Shown one piece after another: positions 1-9,649 of a DNA stretch of 31,651 nucleotides (within the stretch, counting starts at the first letter, position 1; each line of letters begins with the position of its first letter). The stretch covers positions 1 to 31,651 of the forward strand of contig QANT01000037.1 of assembly GCA_003254885.1 (NCBI GenBank), read 5' to 3'. The position numbers and the translations under genes were made by a program. This stretch comes from Purshia tridentata. Its lineage: Eukaryota; Streptophyta; Magnoliopsida; Rosales; Rosaceae. The notes under the pieces were generated by a model, which worked only from the letters and a program-made list of their open reading frames with translations, did not search any database and had not been told where the DNA came from.

Positions 1-788
1 TGGAAACTTATCTGGAGGAACAAAATATGAAAGATACAAAGGCACTTGGCATCATACAGGGAGCTGTATCCAAAGAGATCTTCTCTTGAATTGTCAATCA
101 AAACACTTCCAAAGGTGCTTGGGATTTGCTACAAGAGGAATATTATGGTTATGAACAATCCAGGTCAGTTAAATTACAAAGTCTAAGAAAAGAATTTGAG
201 TACATGAGGATGAAGGAAAGTGAATCATTGTCTGACTATTCTGCTCGATTTTATGATTTAACCAACCAAATGGAAAAATATGGTGAATCTATATCTCAAC
301 AAAGGATGGTACAGAAAGTGTTAATTAGTTTAACAAAGATCTATGATCCCATGTGTGTAGTTCTTGAAAGAACATGTGATCTGAATTCTGTATCTGTGAA
401 TGAAGTATTTGGCTCACTTAAGAGCTATGAACTAAGACTAAGCAAGCATGATGAGGATGAAGAGAAGGCTGAGGGGGCATTTGCTAGTATGAGCATTGCT
501 CCCAAATGGCAGAATAATCAAGCTAGAAATCAGAACAATGATGGAGGAAAACGAAATTTCATTGGAAGGGCAAATCCAAGAAATGGGATAACAAGCCTCT
601 GCCCAATTTGAAACAAGGAAGTGATGCAGGGAAGTCGAAGTGCAAAATGTGTGACAAGGTTCACTATGGTGAATGTTGGTTCAAAGGAAAGGTGAAATGC
701 TACAACTGTGATANAGGTGAAATGCTACAATTGTGATAAGTTTGGGCATGTAATGAAGGACTGCGATCAACCAAATAGGAGGGGATAG
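1..788 (+). pseudogene. copia gag polyprotein segment (broken)
   Basis: The open stretch 90-611 encodes a typical copia gag (UBN2 / retrotran_gag type), with the motifs WDLLQEEYYG and LSDYSARFYDL. Reading is also open from base 1 to a TGA at 87-89, so the real frame enters from outside the window. Around 560-592 the frame changes, and the conserved continuation is found in another frame. The zinc knuckle C-YN-C-DKFG-H-VMKD-C follows at about 723-764. Just before it a short segment is repeated on both sides of the N at 714. A TAG at 786-788 interrupts the link to protease. In the family, gag packages element RNA into virus-like particles; this copy cannot make a full product. Confidence 0.88.
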
Positions 789-2400
789 GTTGTTAATTAT
801 GCAAATCAAGTCCAGGAGCCTGCCACCATGTTTTATGCATGCCACAAAGCCTCAGTGGAGAAAGATCGAAGAACTTGGTACTTGGATAGTGGCTGCAGCA
901 ATCATATGACAAGTCATGAATCACTTCTGATTAATATTGACAGAAGTGTGAAATGTAAAGTGAAGATGGGAACTGGAGAGCTTGTGGAATCCATTGGGGA
1001 GGGAGTGTTACATGTGCAAACAAAAGGAGGTACAAGGTATATCTCAGAAGTAATGATTGTGCCAGGATTAGATGAAAACCTGCTCAATGTAGGACAAATG
1101 ATGGAGCATGGCTATTGGTTGATATATGAAGACAAGAGTATGCAGACACCTGTGGCAATGGTTCAAATGAAAGGAAACAGGTGCTTCCCACTTGTACTCG
1201 AAGATATGTGTCCAACTATGGCTAAGAAGGCCACTGTGATAGGCTCAAGTTGGAAATGGCACAAAAAGTTTGGCCATTTGAATTTTGAAAGTCTGCAGCA
1301 GTTGCAAGACAAGGAAATGGTAACTGGTTTACCAAAGCTTACTAAAGGAGAGCATGTTTGTGAAGGGTGTGCTTTGAGCAAAGGTCACAGAGAGGCATTT
1401 GACAAGGGAAAGACAGTTAGAGCTGCTGAACTACTTGAATTAGTTCACACAGATGTATGTGGACCAATGCCAGAAACCTTGGGAGGAAACAAGTACTTCC
1501 TCACATTCATTGATGACAAATCAAGAATGTGCTGGATGTATTTTCTAAGGCATAAGTCTGATGTATTCTCTGTGTTCAGAAAATTTAAAGCAATGGTGGA
1601 ACTTGAAAGTGGGTACAAGGTGAGAAAATTGAGAAGTGACAGAGGTGGGGAATATACATCAATGGAGTTTGAGAATTTCTGTGAAGAGTTTGGGATAGAA
1701 AAGCAACTTACTGTTGCTTATTCCCCACAGCAAAATGGTGTTGCTGAAAGGAAGAATACGACAATTATGGAAATGGCAAGGACAATGTTACAAGAGAAGA
1801 GACTGCCAAACCAATTCTGGGGTGAAACAGTCAACACTGCTGTGTATCTCCTGAATAGGTGTCCCACTTGAGCACTGAATAAACAAACTCCATTTGAAGT
1901 CTTTAGTGGAAGAAAACCTGGAGTAAAGTATCTGAGAATTTTTGGTTCAATGTGCTATACTCATATTCCTACCTAATTGAGACACAAACTGGATGATACA
2001 AGTCAAAAGGGGATTTTTATTAGATATGGAACCAGAGAGAGGCTCTAGAGTCTTTGATCTGAAAAGCAATAAAGTGATTGTCTCTAGAAGTGTGATCTTT
2101 GAAGAGACAGGAATGTGGAATTGGGAATCAAAGTGCACTAAATACATCTCAGTGGCTTGGAATGATGAAGATGACACTCGAACTACTGGAAATGAAGATG
2201 TACTTGATGTCACTAGTCAAACTTCACAGAGTCCCTTCAATCCAATACTCTCATCTGATGTTTCTACAAGTCTTTGTACCTCTCACTCACCTCCTAAGTC
2301 AGAAGCTGAAATTGATCCTGCAGGCACATATGACACCACTCCAAAGAAGTGGAGAAGCCTTGATGAAGTCCTTGCTCATCGCAGGGTGAGTATTGTGGAA
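789..2400 (+). pseudogene. copia protease and integrase segment (broken)
   Basis: The longest open piece, 828-1871, holds the aspartic protease motif in WYLDSGCSNHM (the DSG active site) and then the GAG-pre-integrase zinc region (KWHKKFGHLNFES ... CEGCALSKGH). The integrase core follows, with HTDVCGP, FIDDKSR, LRSDRGGEY and YSPQQNGVAERKN, which carry the D,D,E catalytic residues. A TGA at 1869-1871 and a TAA at 1974-1976 break the integrase C-terminal part. The frame then moves between about 2027 and 2045, and the conserved RVFDLKSNKVIVS motif is read in the new frame (open 1993-2664). The segment would cut the polyprotein and insert element cDNA, but it cannot be made as one protein. Confidence 0.9.
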
Positions 2401-3956
2401 TCAGAAAGCTACTTAGAAGCAGCTAAAGACAAAGCATGGCAAATGGCTATGGAAAATGAAATTGGCATGATAGAGAAGAACCAAACATGGCAGCTGGTTA
2501 ATAGACCAAGTGACAAACCTATAGTTGGTGTGAAATGGATATTTAAGACCAAACTTAACCTTGATGGTTCTATACAAAAGCACAAGGCCAGACTGGTAGC
2601 AAAAGGCTATACGCAAAACCAGGCATTGACTTCAATGAGACATTTGCCCCTGTGGCAAGACTAGATACGATTAGAACTCTGATTGCTCTAGCTGCACAGA
2701 AGGGTTGGAACCTATATCAGCTAGATGTAAAGTCTGCCTTCCTGAATGGAGTGCTCGAAGAGGAGGTTTATGTGGACCAACCTAATGGCTTCACTGTGAA
2801 AGGTCAAGAAGACAAGGTTTACAGACTGCACAAGGCTCTCTATGGCCTAAAACAGGCACCAAGAGCCTGGTACAGCAACATTGACACTTATTTGTTGTAG
2901 TGTGGTTTTGAGAAAAGCCAAAGTGAAGCTACCCTTTATGTCAAGACAAAAGAAAATCAGGGAACTCTCATTATTTCACTCTATGTGGATGACATTGTTT
3001 ACATTGGCAGCAACAAAAGCATGCTTGAAGAGTTCAAAGCTGAGATGATGGATAAATATGAAATGACTGATTTGGGGCTACTACATCATTTTCTAGGAAT
3101 TGGTGTAATTCAGCAAGAAGGGAGCATTTTCATCCATCAGAAAAAGTATGCCCAAAGTCTGTTAGAAAAATTTGGTTTAAAGGATTGCAAACCTGTGTCT
3201 ACCCTTCTAGCCACGACTGACAAACTTAGAAAGGAAGATGGAAGTTTGCCAGCTGATGAAGAACAGTATAGAAAGATCGTTGGAAGTCTACTTTACTTGA
3301 TAGCTACTAGACCAGACATCATGTTTGCAGCTAGTCTTTTGGCTCGATTTATGTATTGTCCCTCTGCCAAACACTTTGGTACTGCAAAGAGGGTATTGAG
3401 GTATATTCAGGGAACAATTGACCATGGCATTCAATTTAAGAAAGGCACTACTGCTATTCTAATTGGATATTGCGATTGTGATTGGGGAGGAGATGAGGAT
3501 GACATGAAGTCCACCTCAGGGTATGCATTCTCTTTTGGAAGTGGAGCTTTCTCTTGGGCCTCTGTGAAACAACATAGTGTTGCATTGTCAACAGCAAAGG
3601 CTGAGTATGTTACTGCTGCAGAAGTAATAGCTCAAGCCATGTGGCTGAGATTTGTTTTACAAGACTTTGGTAAGGAATAGATGGATGCTACTCCACTTAT
3701 GTGTGACAATACATCAGCAATTGCCATGACTAAGAATCCAGTTTTCCACCAAAGGTCTAAGCATATCAAGAGAAAATATCATTTTATTAGAGATGCAATT
3801 AGTGAAGGTGAAATTGAGCTATTCTATTACAAGGGTGAGGAGCAGCTTGTTGACCTTTTTACGAAGGCTCTTCCCAAAGACAGGTTTAATTTGCTGAGAA
3901 GTCAACTTGGAATTTTATCAGCCAAATCCTTAGAAGGGATTATTAGATGTAATTAA
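2401..3956 (+). pseudogene. copia reverse transcriptase and RNase H segment (broken)
   Basis: RT begins around WQMAMENEIGMIEKNQTW (about 2440) and continues through VKWIFKTKLN and [12 protein letters not shown] frame change at about 2616-2626 moves reading to the 2652-2900 piece ([29 protein letters not shown]). A TAG at 2898-2900 follows, then the piece containing the catalytic motif SLYVDDIVYIGSN. RNase H is visible as DCDWGGDEDDMKSTSGY, ALSTAKAEYVTAAEV and, after another TAG at 3678-3680, CDNTSAIAMTKNP and SKHIKRKYHFIRD. Catalytic residues remain, so decay is by stops and shifts rather than loss of motifs. The last stop is at 3954-3956, overlapping the start of the 3' LTR. Confidence 0.92.
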
Positions 3957-4258
3957 GGCATTTGTCTGATAATTAGCTTCAGGGTTAGCTTTGGTTAGTT
4001 AATTTCAGTTTGTATTAATTATGTCCAAGTGGCATTGTCTCATAGGGCAGTGCAAAACAGAATGTATGAGCTCACATGCTCATTGAGGTGCAACGGCTAT
4101 ATAGCTGGATTTGTCCTCTAGTGTAACTTATTCCATATTTTTGCTCTCTGGATTTGCATGACTTATGCACTAGAAGCTTGCATCACCTTCCTCCCTCACT
4201 CTCTACATTCTCTCTGAACGTTTCCTGCCATTTCTGATCATATACCAAGGAACTAACA
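3941..4258 (+). repeat. 3' LTR of the copia element
   Basis: The boundary is inferred from a short purine-rich tract (AGAAGGGA, 3932-3939) followed by TATTAG (3941) and from CTAACA ending at 4258. The ends would be the usual TG...CA inverted pair TGTTAG/CTAACA if one base at the 5' end has changed. The ~318 bp length is normal for a copia LTR. A TATA-like CTATATAGC lies at 4097-4105, with CT-rich sequence after it. The 5' LTR is outside the window, so LTR identity (and age) and the target duplication cannot be checked; the bases next to the right end are CCATC. Confidence 0.72.
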
Positions 4259-4434
4259 CCATCTGACAATAAGATGTTAGATAAGGCTACTCTCAACATA
4301 CACATGCAAATTATTTAGTGAAAAAGTTTAGTAGCATTATTATATTTGGGCTGGATTTATTGTTTATTAATCATTCATATGCATGTCTGTACGTGTTTGT
4401 AAGTGATTCGAAATGGAGAAACGTTTAAACTTAC
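4259..4434. other. Intron remnant between the copia LTR and the ankyrin exon
   Basis: This stretch starts right after the copia LTR and ends at the splice donor of the ankyrin exon. It is AT-rich with no exon-like open stretch. It is most simply the 5' portion of the next intron of the ankyrin gene, into which the copia element went. Confidence 0.5.
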
Positions 4435-5265
4435 CGAAGAGACCAGATTTTATGGAAGCGAAAAATACTTCACGCAGCTCTTGATATGGATATGGCCTCG
4501 ATTTAGATTTGTCATATAGGTACGTGGCCATATTCTCATGTCCAAACAAAGCAGCAAAATAGAGTGGCTTCTTGCCTCTAGCACCTTTTTTGTTTAGCAG
4601 GCGTTGATCCTTGCCTATCAGAATTTCAGCAATTTCAATGGATCCAGCGGCAACAGCTGCACAAAAGACATTGTTCTTATTATCGTCTGGCTGACGTAAG
4701 ATTCGCTTGAACTCATCTAGCCGAGATGAGCGTTTTTTCATTTCGTCTAAGTAGGCTTTCACAAACTGAACATGTCGGGCTCCGGCTGCAACATGAAGTG
4801 CAGTATATTTTCCCCGTAGGATACTTGCACCTAAAATAGTCGGAACTTTATCTATGATTGTTTTAGCTGCGTCCCAATCACCTTTTACAGCAGCTTTATA
4901 CAACCCTACCCGTGATTCCTGATCAATTGTTTGGACTGCATATTTAATAAGAAACAAATTAGTACAAGCTAGGGATTAAACGTACAATAAGTTAATTAAT
5001 ATGCCGATTTGTGGGTATTGAAAAAAGAGTAATGGGTTACTCACAAGAGCGAATTTGCTTACCATCTTAGAAAATGGTGAGCATTACCATTTTATTGTGC
5101 ATCTGCAACGTGGCTTAGAAACTAACCATAGTTTGTGTTCTTTACAATAAATATAATTTAGAATTAAAAGAGAGAAACTAATATGATAATATCTACGATA
5201 GACAAATAAAAATAATCAAGAACATCACCTGGCCTCCCACCCGACCCAGCAGTAGCCTCACCCAT
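4435..5265 (-). CDS. Ankyrin-repeat protein (ITN1/ACD6-like), 5' exons only
   Basis: The exon at 4435-4935 (minus) encodes about 167 residues with ankyrin repeats: YTALHVAAGARHVQFVKAYL, then NVFCAAVAAGSIEIAEILIG and KKPLYFAALFGHENMATYLYD. It is bounded by a good acceptor (TATGCAG before 4935) and a very good donor (G|GTAAGT, GT at 4434-4433). A small first exon fits at 5229-5265: ATG at 5265, twelve codons plus one base, then AG|GTGATG; its phase matches the next exon. The same frame stays open for 49 codons upstream of this ATG with no other ATG, so a further upstream coding exon is possible. Family members usually carry more ankyrin repeats and a membrane PGG domain, both absent here. The gene either continues left of the copia element or was truncated by it. 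The first exon is tentative. Confidence 0.7.
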
Positions 5266-5412
5266 CTCCACCAATGGTGCCGGCTGGTTTGATATTGACG
5301 ACTCTCCTACTTCGGTGACAGTGTCCACCCTCGCCTCATCTCTCTCCCTTAATTTCTTCTTCCCTCTTTGTTTCTCATGAGCTTCGTCAAAATGAAGTGA
5401 TTGTGTTATGTA

Positions 5413-5821
5413 TCATAAGCTTAATTATCAAGCCTTTGATTTCTACCTTAACCAGATTCTAATTTCTAACCAAAATGAACAACCATAATATTTCCCAAGT
5501 CTTGATTTCAAGTCAAATGTCGAAAAGTTTACTGTAATAAAACTGACCATTAAACTTCACCAAACATGAGCTTCTATATATTGCCCACATTTGCAAGATA
5601 TTTAGTTACCATGAAATTGCAGCAGCCACACATATTTATATGATAAACATTTGAATAAAAAAAATGGAAAAGATTATGGGTCTCAAAAAATTGTGCCTCA
5701 ATCTTATGTGGGAATAATAATTGAACACATCAGTAGTTAATTTTTTATTAATTATACACGTCACCATTTATATATACATCATACTAAAATCATTTTTTAT
5801 TAAAAGACCATTTTAATTACC
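5413..5821. other. AT-rich intergenic DNA upstream of the ankyrin gene
   Basis: No open reading frame of note and no recognisable repeat. It would hold the promoter of the minus-strand ankyrin gene, but I see no convincing TATA box or start site. Confidence 0.4.
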
Positions 5822-6866
5822 TAGGGTTCGACAATGGGCCTGGCCCTAGTTTTTTAGACTTGGGCTTGAATTAGAGGAGCCCAATAGGGCTTTTGGCTAG
5901 GCCGGGCTAGGCATGGGCCTAAATACACACGCACGAGACCCACCTGTCTGACTTGGGCCTTGTGAGCTTTTGGTGTTCATTACTTGAACATCAAATACAA
6001 CTTAAGAAAAAAATTTAGATGTTTAATTTAGCCCAAACTTAACAAGTTCATATACATTATAAGCTCATTTGGACATAGAGTCGATCCCTAAGACAAAAAA
6101 CTAACAACAATTTCATATTTCAAAGATTAATTTCGTAAAAAATTACAACATATGCCTAATTGGGGTTTTAATTGGCTAATTGGCTAATTTAGGAGTAATA
6201 GGGGTTTCAATTGGGTAATTGACTAATTAAGACATTGTATTTAGTATAATTGGAGTTTCAACTTTAAATTTTGGTTTCAATTGGATAATTGACTAATTTA
6301 GGTGGGTTTCAATTGGGTAATTGGGATTTCAACATTCATTTGAGTAATTAACTAATTGAAGAGTAATTGGGTTTCAAATTTTCAATTAGGTAATTGATTA
6401 GTAGATTACATAATACATATAAAGTATAAATTATTCAATTGATATGTAAGTATGTTATATGTATGTAAATTTGCAATTAATTATAAGTTTTATATAATTA
6501 TATATATATATATATATATAAAACTATATGTTTTGTTATATTATAAGTTTTATATAATTATATATATATATATAAAACTATATGTTTTGTTATATATATT
6601 TAGTTATATAATTATATAATTTGTTATAGGAGTTAAAATTCGGGTCTAATTTGGACCCTTTTTTGGGCATTACGCCTAGTTTCGGGCGAGCCTCAATGGG
6701 TCGGGCTTTGAGGGCCTTGGGCTTCAAGGGATGGCCCAAGCCCTACCCAAGGGACTTTTTGGCCGGGCTAGGTAGGCCCAAAGTTCGGGCCTAATTGGGC
6801 TTCAGGCCCAATGGGTCGGGCAAGTTTAGGGTGGGCTTTGAGCCTTGGGCTTTTTGGTGAGCCCTA
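5822..6866. mobile_element. GGCCC-rich repeat block, possible non-autonomous DNA element
   Basis: The block begins TAGGGTTC at 5822 and ends GAGCCCTA at 6866; these are inverted copies with one mismatch in eight. Both ends are dense in GGGCC/GGCCC words, and the phrase GGCCGGGCTAGG occurs near both ends in the same orientation. The middle (about 6155-6410) is a degenerate repeat of ATTGGGTAATTGACTAATT-like units, followed by a duplicated TA-rich segment. Flanking octamers TAATTACC and ATTTTACC share only five positions, so a hAT-type 8-bp target duplication is weak. No coding capacity is visible. It could instead be part of a larger repeat family. Confidence 0.45.
6481..6594. repeat. Tandem duplication with (TA)n microsatellite
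   Basis: Two adjacent copies, 6481-6540 (60 bp) and 6541-6594 (54 bp), share the same start (TTATAAGTTTTATATAATTA) and end (AAACTATATGTTTTGTTATA). They differ only by three TA units in the central run, as expected from duplication plus microsatellite slippage. Confidence 0.9.
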
Positions 6867-7038
6867 ATTTTACCTATCATAAATCTAATGACAGTAGTTT
6901 TTTTGTTATTAAAAGTCTCTTCAACAAAGTCTCTTTCTGTGTTTTTGAATGTAACCATCAATCAAGGACTCTCTATCAATTTTCCCATAACGATTGTTTA
7001 AAAAATGTTTTAAAATCGCATAGGATAAGGATAACAGC

Positions 7039-7600
7039 ATGAGTATGTCCATCAAGCCTTTCAATGGGTAGGACAACTTTAAGTTGTGGCAAATGAGGAT
7101 GTTAAATGCTTTGATTCAATAAAATCTGGACGTGGTACTGGAGAAGGTAGTAAAGAAGTCTTCAAGCATAACATATGATGATTGGTTGAAGAAAGACAAG
7201 AGAGTGAGAAGTTCTATTGAGTTACATATGATAGATAGCAGATGTTCAACATCTAGGAAGCTTCACCAAAGGAAATCTGGGATAAGTTAGAAAGTTTGTA
7301 TATGGGAAAATCTCTTTCCAATAAGTTAAAGTTAGAAAGGTTGTATATGGGAAAATCTCTTTCCAATAAGTGTTTTTTAAAGAATGATCTCTTCATTATT
7401 CGGATGGATGAAGGTGGTGATCTCATGGAGCATCTGAATTTGTTTGACAAATGTGTTGCAGACTTTTTATAGGTGGATGTCAAATATAATGAAGAAGATA
7501 AGTCATTATTGCTTTTACAATTGCTACCTTTATTGTTTAAGCACTTTAGGACCACTCTTATGTTTGGCAAATTAAGATACACTGGTATTTGATGATGTTG
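7039..7600 (+). pseudogene. copia-2 gag (broken)
   Basis: Reading from ATG 7039 gives copia gag motifs (DNFKLWQMRMLNAL, KLESLYMGKSLSN, FLKNDLFIIRM, DLMEHLNLFDKCVADFL, LLLLQLLPLLFKHFRTTL). At least four in-frame stops occur (for example in the first 12 codons) and the frame changes around 7240. The segment encoding LESLYMGKSLSNK is duplicated in tandem with a 45-bp period (7287-7331 and 7332-7376), an in-frame repeat of 15 codons. Confidence 0.85.
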
Positions 7601-7619
7601 TCATAGACATAATATCACA

Positions 7620-8400
7620 TGTCAAGATGAATCAGAATGCTAGGGAAAGCTCTCAAGGTGAATGACTCTATGCCAAGGGTTCGAACGAGAGGGGTTGTAG
7701 CAAGAAAAATGATAACAAGTCAAAGAATACGGGAAAATCAAAATTCAAGGGTAAAGACAAAGAGGGTTGCTTTGAATGTGGTGCAATTGACCACTGGAAA
7801 AGAAATTGTAAAATTTGGAAGGAGAAGAAGAACAAGAAAAAGGCCGAAAATTCTACTACAGCTGAAAATGTTACAAATAGTAGTGACGGAGAGCTTTTGG
7901 CAATTTCGTCAGGCAAAATTATTTATCTTGCTTGGATTTTGGATTCCAGTTGCACGTTTCACATGTGTGCCAGTAAAGAATGGTTTGGCACATATGAGAA
8001 ATAAGAATGTGGTGAAGCTTTGATGGGAGATAATTTCGCTTGTAAGATTCTTGGTGTTGGTATAGTGAAAATTAGAATGCAAGATTGAGTTGTTAGGTTA
8101 CTGGAGAATGTTCGTCATGTCCCTGCTTTGAAGAAGAATTTGATTTTACTTAGAACCCTAGATAAAAATGGGTATTCTATTTCTTCAACAAGCGGGAAAC
8201 TCAAAGTCGCAAAAGGTTCAATTGTGATGATGAATGGTCAGATTCAACCTAAAAATCTCTACAAGCTTTCTGACATTACATTAATAGGTGGAGCATCTAT
8301 TTCTACCATGGAGGACTCAAGTGATACTACTTATTTTTGGCATCAAAGACTAGGGCATTTGAGTGAAAGAGCTATGAAATAATTACACGAAAGAAATCTG
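7620..8400 (+). pseudogene. copia-2 zinc knuckle and protease region (broken)
   Basis: A CCHC zinc knuckle C-FE-C-GAID-H-WKRN-C is read at 7768-7809. It is followed by a lysine-rich linker and the protease motif WILDSSCTFHMC, whose catalytic Asp codon is at 7942. The usual DSG/DSA triad is DSS here, which would probably harm activity. The open stretch 8128-8382 holds the GAG-pre-integrase region (FWHQRLGHLSERAMK), ending in a TAA stop within what should be continuous coding sequence. Confidence 0.85.
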
Positions 8401-9647
8401 CTAGAGGGTGAAGAGAATTTTGAAATCGAGTTCTGCAAGTATTGTTGCATGGGAAAGCAATCAAAGATAGCTTTCAAGATTGCAAACAAGGAGATGAAGA
8501 GCAAATGCATACTTGATTATATCCACTCAAATGTGTGGGGGCATTTGCCTAAAAGATCCAAGGGTGGGGCTTGTTACTGCGTTACTTTTATAGATGATTT
8601 CTCAAGGAAGGTTTGGGTCTACTTTATGGCTAAAAAGTCTGAGCTCTTCTCTAAATTCAAGGAATGGAAGACAAAAGTTGAGAACCAAACTAGGAAGAAA
8701 ATCAAGGATTTGAGGAATGACAATGGAGGTGAGTATAATGATTCAGGTTTCTTCAGTTTTGCAAAGATGAGGGTATTACAAGGCATTTTACTGTGAAGAA
8801 AACTCCCTAACAAAATGGAGCTGTAGAGAGGATGAATAGAACTCAAGGAATGGAAGACAAAAGTTGAGAACCAAACTGGGAAGAAAATCAAGTATCTGAG
8901 GAGTGACAATGGAGGTGAGTATAATGATTCAAGGTTTCTTCAGTTTTGCAAAGATGAGGGTATTACAAGGCATTTTACTATGAAGAAAACTCCCTAACAA
9001 AACGGAGCTGTAGAGAGGATGAATAAAACTCTCATGGAAAGAGAGAGGTGCATGAGACTTTAGGCGGGTTTGCCTGAATCTTTTTGGGCAGAAGCGGTTA
9101 ATCATGCTTGTTACCTAGTTAATCAATCACCATCAAGGATGCTTGAATTCAAGTGTGTGCAGAAGAGGTATGGTCTAGAAAATCTATTAATTACTCTACT
9201 TTAAAGGTATTTGGATGCAATGTCTATGCTCATATTCTTAGTGATGAGAGAAATAAGTTGAAGCCTAAGTCTCATGAGTGCATATTCATCGGCTTTGAGA
9301 AAGTGGTCAAAGGGTACAAGTTATGGGATCCAGTGAACAAGAAAAAAATCCTTAGTAGAGATGTCATATTCGATGAGAAGACTATTCCTATAAATCAAGA
9401 AAAAAGAGATGGTAAAAAGAAGACTGTTGTAGAAAAAGGAGCAACCACTCAACTTCCTTTTACCAAGACAATCATAGAAGATACTTCAGTTCAGGTGGAC
9501 CCTCAAGAGCAAGGCAATGAACTTGAAGATTGTGATGAAGAGATAGAAGTCAACAACAATCACCGGAGTCTCAGGATCGAATTCAAGAGACACCAATTCA
9601 TGCTAGAAGAACAAGGTCTAAAGTTCAACTTGAACCATATTGTGTAG
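8401..9647 (+). pseudogene. copia-2 integrase (broken, internally duplicated)
   Basis: The integrase core reads IHSNVWGHLPKRSKGG (Asn where the first catalytic Asp is expected in HTDVWG-type motifs), FIDDFSRKVWVYFM, LRNDNGGEY and QNGAVERMN. A 186-bp segment is present twice in tandem (8657-8842 and 8843-9028), and both copies carry the same TAA stop just before QNGAVERMN. After a stop and a frame change near 9150, the open frame 9153-9647 gives the C-terminal region (LKVFGCNVYAHILSDERNKL, ECIFIGFE, KGYKLWDP, ILSRDVIFDE). Confidence 0.87.
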
Positions 9648-9649
9648 TA

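Larger units (their letters stand above)
1..4258 (+). mobile_element. Ty1/copia LTR retrotransposon, 3' part, decayed
   Basis: Copia domain order is clear: gag, CCHC zinc knuckle, aspartic protease, integrase, reverse transcriptase, RNase H, then a 3' LTR. Integrase before RT marks Ty1/copia rather than Ty3/gypsy. The 5' LTR and gag start lie left of the window. Reading is broken by in-frame stops at 87-89 (TGA), 786-788 (TAG), 1869-1871 (TGA), 1974-1976 (TAA), 2898-2900 (TAG) and 3678-3680 (TAG), and by frame changes near 560-592, 2027-2045 and 2616-2626. A 24-25 bp direct repeat surrounds an N at 714. The element is therefore non-autonomous today. It lies on the strand opposite to the ankyrin gene just to its right. 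Confidence 0.95.

Noticed and set aside
6845..7042. 65-codon ORF as the 5' leader protein of copia-2
   Set aside because: It has no gag motifs. The gag trace starts at 7039 in a different frame.
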